From an uncultured Faecalibacterium sp. (GTDB lineage Bacteria; Bacillota; Clostridia; Oscillospirales; Ruminococcaceae): 64,000 nucleotides of DNA. This document shows, piece after piece, positions 24,949 to 33,359 of this stretch (position 1 is the first letter of the stretch; every line of letters begins with the position of its first letter). Below the pieces are notes generated by a model. It did not search any database, was not told the DNA's origin, and saw only the letters and a list, made by a program, of their open reading frames with translations. The translations under genes were made by a program, and so were the position numbers. The DNA is taken from positions 16,365 to 80,364 of the forward strand of contig CAKSVD010000008.1 of assembly GCA_934503275.1 (NCBI GenBank). Reading direction: 5' to 3'.

Positions 24949-24988
24949 AACCCTCTCAGTCACGGCTTACGCCGTGCCAGCTCCCCCT
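24949..24988. repeat. truncated F1 repeat at the tandem-unit junction
   Basis: CCCTCTCAGTCACGGC...GCCAGCTCCCCCTT joined directly to GAGAGGGTTGCC. The middle of the element is missing. To its right the sequence is that which follows the F1 copy at 23525, so the join marks the boundary between duplicated units. Confidence 0.75.
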
Positions 24989-25075
24989 TGAGAGGGTTGC
25001 CAAAATGGAAAGGTTTTCGGCCATAGTGCTAAAAAATACAACATAAAATATAAACAAAATTCCGACAAAAACCCG

Positions 25076-25104
25076 TTGACATCCGGGGGGAGGTATGCTA
25101 CACT
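25076..25104 (+). promoter_or_regulatory. promoter of surface-protein unit 2
   Basis: TTGACA (25076-25081), 17 bases, TACACT (25099-25104), the duplicated counterpart of 23603-23631. Confidence 0.75.
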
Positions 25105-25143
25105 ATTTTCGTCAAAACGAACCTATCGAATTTTAAAAATACT

Positions 25144-25241
25144 GGGCAATTTTTTGGCAAACTTGTCGAAAGGCAAGGACGCAAAGCCATAGGGGCTAAG
25201 GTTCGGGGTATTTCCCGGATGATGCCAGCCGGTTGCTCCCG
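25144..25241 (+). ncRNA. cyclic-di-GMP-I (GEMM-I) riboswitch, copy 2
   Basis: Same landmarks as copy 1 (GGCAAAC, GAAA hairpin, GGACGCAAAGCCA, GGGGCTAAGG, GCCAGCCGGTTGC). Only two differences lie in the aptamer: one turns an A-U pair of the GAAA-capped stem into a G-U wobble, the other is in the distal loop region. Both copies look functional, so unit 2, which carries the intact gene set, should respond to c-di-GMP. Confidence 0.9.
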
Positions 25242-25335
25242 GTTTTTTGCAGAAATGCTCTGCATACCGGGAACGTCCAAAACCACAGATGTGTTCTTTT
25301 TCAAGGGCATGGTGGATTTTGCTCGTATCATCAAA

Positions 25336-25364
25336 GCTGCCCACAAGGTTGGGCGGCTTTTTTT
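25336..25364 (+). terminator. intrinsic terminator in unit 2 leader
   Basis: GCTGCCCA-CAAGGT-TGGGCGGC plus a run of seven T, identical to the unit 1 element and 31 bases before the start codon. Confidence 0.85.
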
Positions 25365-25394
25365 ATTGTTCCAACGGAAGGGAGCGTGGAGCCC

Positions 25395-26180
25395 ATGGAG
25401 AACAAAAACATAAGCAAAGTGGTCATCGGGGTGCTGGCGGTACTGGTGGTAGCGCTGGGCGGCTACATCGCAGTGTCCGGCGGCAAGTCCGCTGCCACGG
25501 CCAACGGCGCGTCCGAAGCCCCGCTGCCCATGGAGAACTATCAGGCGCAGTACGTAAAGCCCGAGACCCCCATCGACCGCAGCAAAAACGTCACCCTGCC
25601 GGGCTGGGGCGGCTTTACCATCCCCGCAAAGACCAAAAAGATCACGCAGGGGTTCGAGTTCCATAACCCCGCCGAGAACCTTTGGTACGAGGACTGGGTA
25701 AGCCTTGACGGCACCCAGCTGGAAAAGCTGGTGGTGGACAGCGGCCAGGCCGTAGAACTGAGCCATTACCTGCGCTTGGCGGGCATTCAGGCCGAGGTTA
25801 CCAAGGTGCTGGACGCCGACCCCGCCTATTTTGACATCCAAAAGACCGACGATGGGGTGTACACCATCGAGGCCATTAAGGGCTATAAGGACGAAAAGAC
25901 CCTGACCGTGCAGGCCGATGACGGCAAGCAGTACACCCTTACCCTGACCGGCAAGGAGGAGTGCTACTACATGACCTTTGGGCTGTACTTAGAGGACGGC
26001 GACGAGCTGCTGTTCCAGTCCGGCCTTGTAGCGCCCGGGTTGTATGTGCAAAAGATGGAGATGACCCGCGCCCTTACCCCCGGCGAGTACCCGGCCTATG
26101 TGGTGTGCCAGCCCTATCTTTCGGACCGCACCACCAAGACCAACAGCGGCGTTGTAAAGCTGACACTGACCGTAGGCTGA
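25395..26180 (+). CDS. membrane-anchored extracytoplasmic protein of the surface unit
   Basis: 261 residues. An uncleaved N-terminal anchor (about 8-31, VVIGVLAVLVVALGGYIAVSGG) is followed by an extracellular part with two beta-rich segments: about 60-115 (LPGWGGFTIPAKT, FEFHNPAENLWYEDWV) and about 185-261 (CYYMTFGLYLEDGDELLFQSGLV, then APGLYVQKMEMTRALTPGEY). The pattern of an NP..N..Y strand followed by an L..SGL..PG turn recurs in Clostridia surface proteins. No enzyme motif seen. Encoded between the c-di-GMP switch and the secreted protein, it may anchor or chaperone that product. The true start ATG 25395 lacks a strong ribosome site; the nearest purine-rich stretch is CGGAAGGGAG. Confidence 0.7.
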   Translation: MENKNISKVVIGVLAVLVVALGGYIAVSGGKSAATANGASEAPLPMENYQAQYVKPETPIDRSKNVTLPGWGGFTIPAKTKKITQGFEFHNPAENLWYEDWVSLDGTQLEKLVVDSGQAVELSHYLRLAGIQAEVTKVLDADPAYFDIQKTDDGVYTIEAIKGYKDEKTLTVQADDGKQYTLTLTGKEECYYMTFGLYLEDGDELLFQSGLVAPGLYVQKMEMTRALTPGEYPAYVVCQPYLSDRTTKTNSGVVKLTLTVG

Positions 26181-26316
26181 GCCCTCTGTGTTGGGCAAAA
26201 CCGGCAGTGTTGACGATAAAAAAACTGAATTGGGGATAAACTATCATAAGGTGTGAAAGGAGTAGGCAAATCCAAGGCTGACCGTCAGCTGCGGGCCCCA
26301 TTGCCAAATAAGGATT

Positions 26317-26928
26317 ATGAAATTGACGAAGAAAGCAGCAGCCCTGCTCCTCGCAGCCTCTCTGGCGGTGTCCGTCTGCGCGACCCCGGTGTTTGCGGCT
26401 GGTAATCCTCCCGTTCAGAACGGACAGGGTGTTCAGGACGAACTTACCGGCGAAAACATTGCTAACCCTGCCAATGGAAAGAAGGCTTGCACGAAGTTGA
26501 CGTACACTGTTACGGAAGGCTACACATGGAGCATTCCTGCTGATATCACCTTTACCCCAAACCATGGTGTTACCGACGCTGATCAGACTTCTTCTGGCAA
26601 AGTTACTATTAAGAACTGTAAGCTTAAAAATGACTACACTCTGAGGATCGCGATCGCTGGTAATGGCGGTCAGTACGATATGAACACCACTGGTGGCTTT
26701 AAGGTTAAGACTGTGGAGGGCGCGGAACTGCCTTACACTGTCGATAAGGCTGGCGCGCATACGTTGGCAAACGGCGACGAGGTTTTGTCGCTTGCGGCTG
26801 GAAAGAACCAAGCAGAAGCAGACTTGACCTTTACGCTGAAAACGCACACAACTGACACTAACGCTGCTGAAAAGGCTGGCGAGTACATTGGTTACGCCGT
26901 CTTTACAGCACAGGCAACCAAAAACTAA
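26317..26928 (+). CDS. secreted beta-sandwich protein, pilin-like, copy 2
   Basis: 203 residues; signal peptide identical to that of copy 1 (2 silent base changes in about 90). Conserved with copy 1: VTEGYTWSIPADI, NCKLKN.YTL, AGNGGQ, LSLAAG, and the AEKAGEYIGYA end. The remainder differs by many substitutions and small indels. The preceding leader (AAAGGAGTAGGCAAAT...) is also duplicated. No cell-wall sorting motif, so attachment is unexplained. Role unknown; see copy 1. Confidence 0.75.
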   Translation: MKLTKKAAALLLAASLAVSVCATPVFAAGNPPVQNGQGVQDELTGENIANPANGKKACTKLTYTVTEGYTWSIPADITFTPNHGVTDADQTSSGKVTIKNCKLKNDYTLRIAIAGNGGQYDMNTTGGFKVKTVEGAELPYTVDKAGAHTLANGDEVLSLAAGKNQAEADLTFTLKTHTTDTNAAEKAGEYIGYAVFTAQATKN

Positions 26929-26963
26929 CCCCACGCACCCAAACCTGAATAATACCTGAGCCC

Positions 26964-27000
26964 AAAGGGGAGACGGGAGATGTTCCCTCTCCCCTTTTTT
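26964..27000 (+). terminator. terminator of unit 2
   Basis: Copy of the unit 1 terminator (AAAGGGGAGA / TCTCCCCTTT then T-run). It lies only 46 bases before the adhesin start codon, so the adhesin is read through it or from an unseen promoter. Confidence 0.85.
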
Positions 27001-27045
27001 GATTTTTGCGGCAAAAAACAGCCACCCACACAAGGAGGATACACC

Positions 27046-30000
27046 ATGAAACATTGTGCAAAAAAACTGCTGGGCCTTGCGTTTGCGCTGGCCTTGTGCC
27101 TTGCAGTGGGTGGAACGGCCTTTGCCGCCCAGGCGCCGGAATTTGCCGATGTGCCCGCCGCCCTGCCGGAGCAGGAAATGCTGGACTACGAGCCAAACGT
27201 TACCGCCGAACCGGGCACGAACACTATCGATAAGCTTGCGACCGAGGGCTATCAGGTCACTATCCCTACCACTGTGACGGTGGATAGCGAGAAGAATGAG
27301 AAAACGCTGACGGTCAACGCACGGCTGAAGCAGTACCGTACGCTGAATATCGGCGTTGCATCGAAAAATAGCTGGAAACTGGCGTATGACGGTGCAACGG
27401 GTGCGGATATGCCGAAGGTGGATTATACGCTGAATGGAGACGGCGAAATTGATAACACCTATTTTTGGCAGTACAATACAGATACTCCCTCAAAACCTCA
27501 GCTTATTTTTGCGGTAGGACAGCCGAGTGCGGGTACTTCGGGTGCGGATGCGCTTGCTTGGTATGAGGATATTACCGCAGAGCTTTCTGTCAATGTGCCG
27601 ACCCCCAGCCAAGCCACTATGAGCGGCACTTACTCCGATACGCTTACCTTTACTTTTGGTTTAGTAAAGCATTGCGTTACCTATACCATCAATGTATATG
27701 AGCAGAAGCTGGAGCTTACAAACAGCGGAGCGCACGTTCAAGCCGCGAATGTGGTTGATGCAAACGGAGACGTGACAGACCCGGCTTCTGTGCCCAAGGA
27801 AACCTATGTTCTGGAGTACGGCTGTGCAAATGCGTGGGGAATGCCTTTGGCAAATGCTACTACTCATGAGACATGGATGCGACCCCGACCTGCCGGAACA
27901 GATGGGGAGGAAGATACCCGCTGCTGGGAGGATTTGTCGCGCACCCTGACCCCGAAAGCGGATTTTGATGAAAACGTTAAAGCCCAGACCATCAACCTGA
28001 ACCTTGTGCGCAAGTGGTACTGGCTGGATGTGAACGGCGCTACGGATTACGCTGGTGGTAGTAATGAAGAGAGCAACGGCAACCAAGGCGGAAGCATCAG
28101 CGGTTGTGTGAATATGCAGGTGTCCGTGGACGGAAACGACTGGACGCCGTGGTTCTGGCAGTCTGACGGCGATGATTATTGGGGGCAGTTCCCCTATGGC
28201 ATCCACTTTAAGCTGGGCTTGCACCATGTCAAAGACAGCTATGTCTATGAAATGTCGGGCACTGGTGTCAGGATCATTGCAAATAAACAGGATACTGTAA
28301 CCAAGCCCGGAGCAGAAGAGACCGGCACGGCAGGCTACACCACCACCTACTATGTGTACGAGGATACGCTGACCGGAGAGCCGACCGGCAAGGATTTGTA
28401 CAATAATGTCCGCTATTGCTACATCCCTTGCTATAAAAAGGGCATTACCTACTTTGCTAACGAAGGCACGGGCGGTAGGGAAGATGTCAATGAGGACAAC
28501 CCGCCGCGCACGAACGTGCCGTATGACGAAAACGGCAAGCTGAAAACCCCGGCTGAGTTGGATATTCACGCGCCCGCCGGCAAGACGTTTGCCGGGTGGA
28601 GCACCAGTGCTGATTATCCCACAACAGGTGAGCTTTATAAACCGAACCAGAACGTTAGTGATGTCCATTGGGAAACCTACACCACCGCCGAAATGGGCAC
28701 AAGACCGACTGGCGACAACCAAAAACGTGAGCTTTACGCCATTTGGGAGACACCTTACACGGTAAAGGTGCAATTTGGCGGTGCCGAAGGCTGGACAGAC
28801 TGGGATGAAGTGAACCAGTCGTTCCCCGAAAATAAGCAGCACAACGACCTCTTTGACTATCCCGTAACACTTGGCACGGCTTACACCTACGACAATACGT
28901 CCTTGACGCTGAGCGAAACCGAGAATAAGACAGTGTGGGATAAGCTCCAAACCAAGATAACCGAAAAAACCAGAGAGATTGCCCCTTATGCCCGGTCGGA
29001 GGATGTCTGGCAGCTCAAAGACGCGTATACGATTACCGAATTGCCCGCGAACCGTGAGGTGATTATCAAAATCAAGCGCAAGCGCTATCTGCTGAACGTT
29101 ATCCCTGCGCTGCAGAACAACGATGGCACTTATACCCCGGCTCCTGACGCAACAGAAGCAGAAAAATACGGCATATTTGATTTGGATTCCTGCGATGTGC
29201 TTCAGACACCGGGAGGAAGAGTCTCCTCTTACCAGTCGATGCGCAACTACGGCAGCTCGTATCGTATCTACAATGTTAAAGCAAACGACAGGTATCGGTT
29301 TGTAGGCTTCCGGGTGATACAAAACCATTATCCGGTGGATAAGTCTGGCCCCTCTTACAGTGAAGAACTGACCGGCAAGAACACCGGTATCAGCTATTTT
29401 AAAGACGGTATCAATACCTACGATGGCGATACCATTTATGTGATGTTTAAGAAGGACACGGTGACCTTTGATTACAACGGCGGTACTGATCCTAACGGCA
29501 AAACGGAACTGGTTTTGAACTATGATGATAGCATACGTTTCCCGCAGGTGATGCTTACTCACACGACAGCAGGTGTAAACTTTGTTGGCTGGAGCACGGA
29601 GAGAAACCCCGGCAGAGGTGACAAGATTTTCAAGCTGGGCAGCGAAGGCGGAGTTGTTCTTCCGGGACAAACCATGGTGAGTGATATGGTCACAACTTGG
29701 CCGAACGAGAACAACAAAGTCCTTTACGCCGTTTGGAGCTCCACCACCAGCCCGAGCCATGCCCCGGCGAAGAAGAAGGTCCTGACCCTGCGCTACCACG
29801 CAAACTTTGATCCGAATGAGGCGCTTGCGCTTGACCTTGACCCCAACCCCCTGCTGGAGGATATGGACGATGACTTTGGTTTTGAGCCAGACCCCCTGAC
29901 GGAGGACGTACTCGATCCCCTTGAGGAAACGGTAAAGACCGTGACCTACAAGTCCGGCGAGGATGTTGTGCTGCGCAACTGTATGTTTAAGCGCGATGGC

Positions 30001-30411
30001 TACGTTTTTGTGGGCTGGAACACAGAACCGGACGGCACAGGCACACTGTACAGGGTAAACGGCGTGCCCAGAACCGACTGGGCAGTGGGCGATACGGTAG
30101 ACCTTTACGCCCAGTGGAAAAAGCCCGAACATCTAAAGGCTGTGGTAGACAGCGAACCCTCTGTCCCGGCTCACCCCGCTACCCCGCCGGAGCGGGTAGA
30201 CGATGGGTTTGACGATGCCTTTGGCGCAGACCCCGCCGCCCAGCCGGAGGGACTGGATGATGCCTTTGGCGTTGACCCCGCTGACCAGCCGAAGGCGCTG
30301 GACGATGCCTTTGGCGTTGACCCCGCTGACCAGCCGAAGGCGCTGGACGATGCCTTTGGCATAGACCCCGACCCCCAGCCGGAGGAGCTGGACGACGCCT
30401 TTGGCGTGTAG
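27046..30411 (+). CDS. large secreted adhesin-like protein with InlB-type beta repeats and acidic C-terminal repeats
   Basis: 1121 residues with a signal peptide (about 1-28, GGTAFA-AQ). Residues about 50-215 resemble the small secreted proteins upstream (TEGYQVTIPTTVTVD ... GTYSDTLTFTF). Three InlB/Listeria-Bacteroides-type repeats are recognisable by F.GW(S/N)T...LYA.W: about 465-570, 805-898 and 915-1025. The last 70 residues are 15-residue repeats of the type DDAFGVDPADQPKAL. No LPXTG, C-terminal anchor, S-layer or enzyme motif. Cysteines are scattered. AAGGAGG stands 8 bases before the ATG at 27046. Likely a cell-surface attachment protein (inference from repeats). Confidence 0.8.
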   Translation: MKHCAKKLLGLAFALALCLAVGGTAFAAQAPEFADVPAALPEQEMLDYEPNVTAEPGTNTIDKLATEGYQVTIPTTVTVDSEKNEKTLTVNARLKQYRTLNIGVASKNSWKLAYDGATGADMPKVDYTLNGDGEIDNTYFWQYNTDTPSKPQLIFAVGQPSAGTSGADALAWYEDITAELSVNVPTPSQATMSGTYSDTLTFTFGLVKHCVTYTINVYEQKLELTNSGAHVQAANVVDANGDVTDPASVPKETYVLEYGCANAWGMPLANATTHETWMRPRPAGTDGEEDTRCWEDLSRTLTPKADFDENVKAQTINLNLVRKWYWLDVNGATDYAGGSNEESNGNQGGSISGCVNMQVSVDGNDWTPWFWQSDGDDYWGQFPYGIHFKLGLHHVKDSYVYEMSGTGVRIIANKQDTVTKPGAEETGTAGYTTTYYVYEDTLTGEPTGKDLYNNVRYCYIPCYKKGITYFANEGTGGREDVNEDNPPRTNVPYDENGKLKTPAELDIHAPAGKTFAGWSTSADYPTTGELYKPNQNVSDVHWETYTTAEMGTRPTGDNQKRELYAIWETPYTVKVQFGGAEGWTDWDEVNQSFPENKQHNDLFDYPVTLGTAYTYDNTSLTLSETENKTVWDKLQTKITEKTREIAPYARSEDVWQLKDAYTITELPANREVIIKIKRKRYLLNVIPALQNNDGTYTPAPDATEAEKYGIFDLDSCDVLQTPGGRVSSYQSMRNYGSSYRIYNVKANDRYRFVGFRVIQNHYPVDKSGPSYSEELTGKNTGISYFKDGINTYDGDTIYVMFKKDTVTFDYNGGTDPNGKTELVLNYDDSIRFPQVMLTHTTAGVNFVGWSTERNPGRGDKIFKLGSEGGVVLPGQTMVSDMVTTWPNENNKVLYAVWSSTTSPSHAPAKKKVLTLRYHANFDPNEALALDLDPNPLLEDMDDDFGFEPDPLTEDVLDPLEETVKTVTYKSGEDVVLRNCMFKRDGYVFVGWNTEPDGTGTLYRVNGVPRTDWAVGDTVDLYAQWKKPEHLKAVVDSEPSVPAHPATPPERVDDGFDDAFGADPAAQPEGLDDAFGVDPADQPKALDDAFGVDPADQPKALDDAFGIDPDPQPEELDDAFGV
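30211..30411 (+). repeat. 45-nt tandem repeats encoding the adhesin C terminus
   Basis: Four full 45-base units (30211, 30256, 30301, 30346) and a final 18-base part unit before the stop. Units 2 and 3 are identical but for one base, the mark of recent expansion. Each encodes DDAFG(A/V/I)DP..QP..L. The number of copies could vary between strains. Confidence 0.9.
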
Positions 30412-30440
30412 ACCCCGACCCGGCAGAAGAACCGTAACAA

Positions 30441-30476
30441 AAGCCCCTTGGCGCGGCAGCGCCAAGGGGCTTTTTG
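30441..30476 (+). terminator. adhesin terminator
   Basis: Perfect 14-bp stem AAGCCCCTTGGCGC / GCGCCAAGGGGCTT with a GGCA loop and a following T-run. Confidence 0.92.
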
Positions 30477-30625
30477 CCGCCGTGCGGGCAGAAATGTGAA
30501 AAAAACTACACTTCCTTCTTTATTTTGTCATAACTGTCCCGTATAATAGAAAAGAAAGAGCCTGTCACACCGCCCGGAAGGGCTGAAGATACAGCAAAAA
30601 CCTGCATAAAAGGGGAGGAAACCTT

Positions 30626-31324
30626 ATGGCAAACGAAAAGATCCTTGTGGTGGACGATGACGCCAATATCTGCGAGCTGCTGCGCCTGTACCTGACCAAG
30701 GAGGGCTATCAGGTCACCGTGGCAAACGATGGCGAAGAAGGCCTGGAAAAGTTCAACGCGGTCAAGCCGGACATGGTGCTGCTGGACGTGATGATGCCCC
30801 GCATGGACGGCCTTGAGGTCTGCCGCCGCATCCGCAAGGCGGGCAACACCCCCGTGATGATGCTTACCGCCAAGGGCGAGACCTTTGACAAGGTGCTGGG
30901 CTTGGAGCTGGGCGCAGACGATTACATGGTCAAACCCTTTGACGCAAAAGAGGTGGTGGCACGCATCAAGGCGGTGCTGCGCCGCTGCCAGACTGCCTCC
31001 GCTGCCGCCGAGAGCACCGAGGGCGTCATCGAGTTCGATAACCTGCGGCTGGATATGAACAGCTACGAACTGCGGGTCAAGGGCAAGGTGGTGGAGGCTC
31101 CCCCCAAGGAGCTGGAGCTGCTCAACTGTCTGGCCTCCCACCCTAACCGCGTGTACACCCGCGACCAGCTGCTGGACGAGGTGTGGGGCTTTGAGTACTA
31201 CGGCGACAGCCGCACCATTGATGTCCACGTCAAGCGCCTGCGCGAAAAGCTGGCCGGTGCCTCCGATAAGTGGGAACTGAAAACCGTCTGGGGCGTGGGC
31301 TATAAGTTCGAGGTGCGTCAGTAA
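30626..31324 (+). CDS. OmpR/PhoB-family response regulator
   Basis: 232 residues. Receiver domain (1-120) with the acidic pocket DDD at 10-12, phospho-acceptor Asp54 (LLDVMMP), Thr and Lys of the switch (LTAKG, VKPFD). A C-terminal winged helix (about 135-230) ends with the TVWGVGYKFE signature. GGGGAGGAAA precedes the start. A TATAAT at 30542 may be its -10 element; no good -35 is seen. It overlaps the histidine kinase start by one base (TAATG). Output unknown. Confidence 0.93.
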   Translation: MANEKILVVDDDANICELLRLYLTKEGYQVTVANDGEEGLEKFNAVKPDMVLLDVMMPRMDGLEVCRRIRKAGNTPVMMLTAKGETFDKVLGLELGADDYMVKPFDAKEVVARIKAVLRRCQTASAAAESTEGVIEFDNLRLDMNSYELRVKGKVVEAPPKELELLNCLASHPNRVYTRDQLLDEVWGFEYYGDSRTIDVHVKRLREKLAGASDKWELKTVWGVGYKFEVRQ

Positions 31325-32853
31325 TGCGTAAAAGTATCTCCACGGCCTTTTTCTCCATGGTGTCCACCCTGATGGTGCTGGGCATCGTGCTGATGGGCTG
31401 CTCGGAGTGGGTGCTGTTCAAGAATTATTTTGCGAAGGATCGCTACGAAACGCTGGATCAGGTGGTAAATGTTGCCAAGCGCACTGCAGAGTATCTGGTA
31501 AACAGCGACACCATGCCGCAGGGTGCAGAGCTGGACGCGCTGAACACCAAGCTGGAGATCATCGGCGAGAGCGCCGAGGCCTATCTGTTCTTTACAGACC
31601 GGCAGGGCAATGTGCTCATCGCCTCCCACCCGGACAAGCTTACCACCGGCACCGTGCCGCTGGATATCTGCCGGCGCGCCAACGCAGTGGCAGACCCGGA
31701 CGCCCAGCACTACCACGCTTTCAGCGATCTGGGCGGCGCACTGACCGAAAAAAGCTATATCGCGGTGGTGCAGACCATCGATGACCAGAGCCTGTTCAGC
31801 GGCTGGCTGTTTTTGTGCTCCTCCGGTGCGCAGTTCACCGACTTCAAGCAGCAGTTCTGGTCCAACTTCCTCCTGTCTGCCTGCGTGATGCTGCTGTGCG
31901 CCAGCGTGCTGACCCGCCTGTTGATGCGTCAGCTTACCGACCCGCTGCAAAAGGTCACCGATGCCGCCCAGCGCTTTGGCGGCGGCGACCTCTCCGTCCG
32001 CGTGGAGGGCGTGGAGGGCGATGGCGAGGTGGCAGACCTTGCCCGTACCTTCAACCAGATGGCGGAGAATATCCAGTCCAACGATAACTCCCGCGGGCAG
32101 TTTATGGGCAACATCGCCCACGAACTGCGCACCCCCATGACCACCATCAAGGGCTTTGTGGACGGCATTCTGGACGGCACCATCCCGCCCGAGCTGCAGA
32201 ACCACTATCTGCAGCTGGTCAGCGAGGAGACCGGGCGTCTTGCACGGCTCATCCAGAATATGCTGGATCTCTCCAAGCTGGAAAGCGGAGAGTATCAGGT
32301 GAACGCCCGGATGTTCAATATCTGGGAGACCCTGACCGGCGTGGCGCTGGCCGCAGAGCAGCGCATCAACGACGGCATGATCGAGCTGGAAGGCCTGACC
32401 ATGGACGAAAAGGTGCTGGTCTATGCCGACCCCGACCTGATCCATCAGGTGGCCTATAACCTGCTGGACAACGCCATCAAGTTCACCCCGGCGGGCGGCA
32501 CCATCCGCTTCAGCGTGGAAAAGCTTGGCCCCGAGGCCGAGATCTCCATCTGGAACTCCGGGCAGGGCATCAGCCCGGAGGCGCTGCCCTATGTGTTTGA
32601 GCGGTTCTACAAGGAGGACCGCTCCCGCGGCCTGCACGCCCGCGGCTCCGGCCTTGGGCTGAACATCTGCAAGGTGCTGGTCAATCTGTCCGGCGGGCAG
32701 ATCCGCGTGGAGAGCCAGCAGGGCGAGTGGTGCCGCTTTGTGTTCACCCTGCCCACCTGCTCCCCCAACCCCGGCGGCATGAAGCGCCTGCCGGACGCCG
32801 CCGGTCAGCCCGGCGCGGTGGAGGACCCCGCCAGCATGAAGCCGGTAGAATAA
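31324..32853 (+). CDS. membrane sensor histidine kinase
   Basis: 509 residues. Two membrane spans (about 8-28 and 180-200) flank an extracytoplasmic sensor of about 150 residues containing a PAS/Cache-like strand AYLFFTDRQGNVLIAS. A HAMP region (about 200-253) follows, then the phospho-acceptor His266 in NIAHELRTPM, N box NLLDNAIKF, and G boxes GQGISPEALPYVFERF and GSGLGLNI. A Pro-rich tail of about 35 residues follows the catalytic domain. Cognate of the regulator upstream. Located right after the surface-protein locus, but nothing in the sequence shows that it controls it. Confidence 0.92.
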   Translation: MRKSISTAFFSMVSTLMVLGIVLMGCSEWVLFKNYFAKDRYETLDQVVNVAKRTAEYLVNSDTMPQGAELDALNTKLEIIGESAEAYLFFTDRQGNVLIASHPDKLTTGTVPLDICRRANAVADPDAQHYHAFSDLGGALTEKSYIAVVQTIDDQSLFSGWLFLCSSGAQFTDFKQQFWSNFLLSACVMLLCASVLTRLLMRQLTDPLQKVTDAAQRFGGGDLSVRVEGVEGDGEVADLARTFNQMAENIQSNDNSRGQFMGNIAHELRTPMTTIKGFVDGILDGTIPPELQNHYLQLVSEETGRLARLIQNMLDLSKLESGEYQVNARMFNIWETLTGVALAAEQRINDGMIELEGLTMDEKVLVYADPDLIHQVAYNLLDNAIKFTPAGGTIRFSVEKLGPEAEISIWNSGQGISPEALPYVFERFYKEDRSRGLHARGSGLGLNICKVLVNLSGGQIRVESQQGEWCRFVFTLPTCSPNPGGMKRLPDAAGQPGAVEDPASMKPVE

Positions 32854-32858
32854 CACCC

Positions 32859-32894
32859 GCAGCCAGACTGCCCCGCCCGGGGTGGTCTGGCTGC
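32859..32894 (+). terminator. terminator-like hairpin after the kinase
   Basis: GCAGCCAGAC-TG-CCCC / GGGG-TG-GTCTGGCTGC, a 16-position stem with two central mismatches, followed by TTTGG only. Confidence 0.65.
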
Positions 32895-32907
32895 TTTGGC
32901 GTTGGGG

Positions 32908-33165
32908 CCCTCTCAGGCGCTCCCGCGCCAGCTCTCCCAAAGGGAGAGCCAAGCCGTAAAACCCGTTGCTAAAGCATTAGGTGCAATGAAGAAGCTTCCG
33001 GGCGTGCTCTTGCCTCTCCCTTTGGGAGAGGTGTCACCGAAGGTGACGGAGAGGGCGCACGCCGTTACGTTCGTTGCTAAAGCACCAGGAATAACGAGAA
33101 AGCTTCCGGCAGTGCTCTTGCCTCTCCCTTTGGGAGAGGTGTCACCGCAGGTGACGGAGAGGGCG
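32908..33165. repeat. F1 repeats, tandem cluster
   Basis: One F1 end (CCCTCTCAGGCGCTCCCGCGCC, shown in parts: CCCTCTCAGGCGC and GCTCTCCCAAAGGGAGAGC) is followed by two near-identical 100-base blocks. Each holds GTTGCTAAAGCA, GAAGCTTCCGG, GTGCTCTTGCC, TCTCCCTTTGGGAGA, GTGTCACC and GGTGACGGAGAGGGCG. This is the only place where F1 cores occur in tandem. With the hairpin at 32859 they fill the gap up to the rpe promoter. Confidence 0.8.
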
Positions 33166-33227
33166 AGCCCGCCTTATGGACTTTTCACGCTATTTACGAC
33201 TTTTCAGTGAAAAAAACGGCTGCGGGT

Positions 33228-33256
33228 TTGATTTTTTGGCCGTTTTCATGTAAACT
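33228..33256 (+). promoter_or_regulatory. candidate rpe-rnf promoter
   Basis: TTGATT (33228-33233), 17 bases, TAAACT (33251-33256), about 100 bases upstream of rpe. Reasonable match to a housekeeping promoter; no operator-like dyad was recognised apart from CCCGGGCGG-type inverted bases in the leader. Confidence 0.5.
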
Positions 33257-33359
33257 AAAAGGTAACCATGCCCGCGTGTTTTCCGGGCGGGAAAAGCCCG
33301 CAAAATGCGCAACGCATGGGATAAAAACTGCTAAAAATAACGGAGCGTAATGAAATATT

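Noticed and set aside
27661..30132. 823-codon minus-strand frame opposite the adhesin
   Set aside because: Shadow of the plus-strand gene, which has a signal peptide, repeats and a ribosome site; the reverse frame has none of these.
30211..30411. Possible CRISPR or minisatellite
   Set aside because: 45-base repeats are in frame and encode the adhesin C terminus.
27046..30411. LPXTG-anchored protein
   Set aside because: No LPXTG-like motif, hydrophobic span or positive tail at the C terminus.
32908..33165. Possible CRISPR array
   Set aside because: Only two repeat blocks of about 100 bases that are F1 elements; no short regular repeats with unique spacers and no cas genes.
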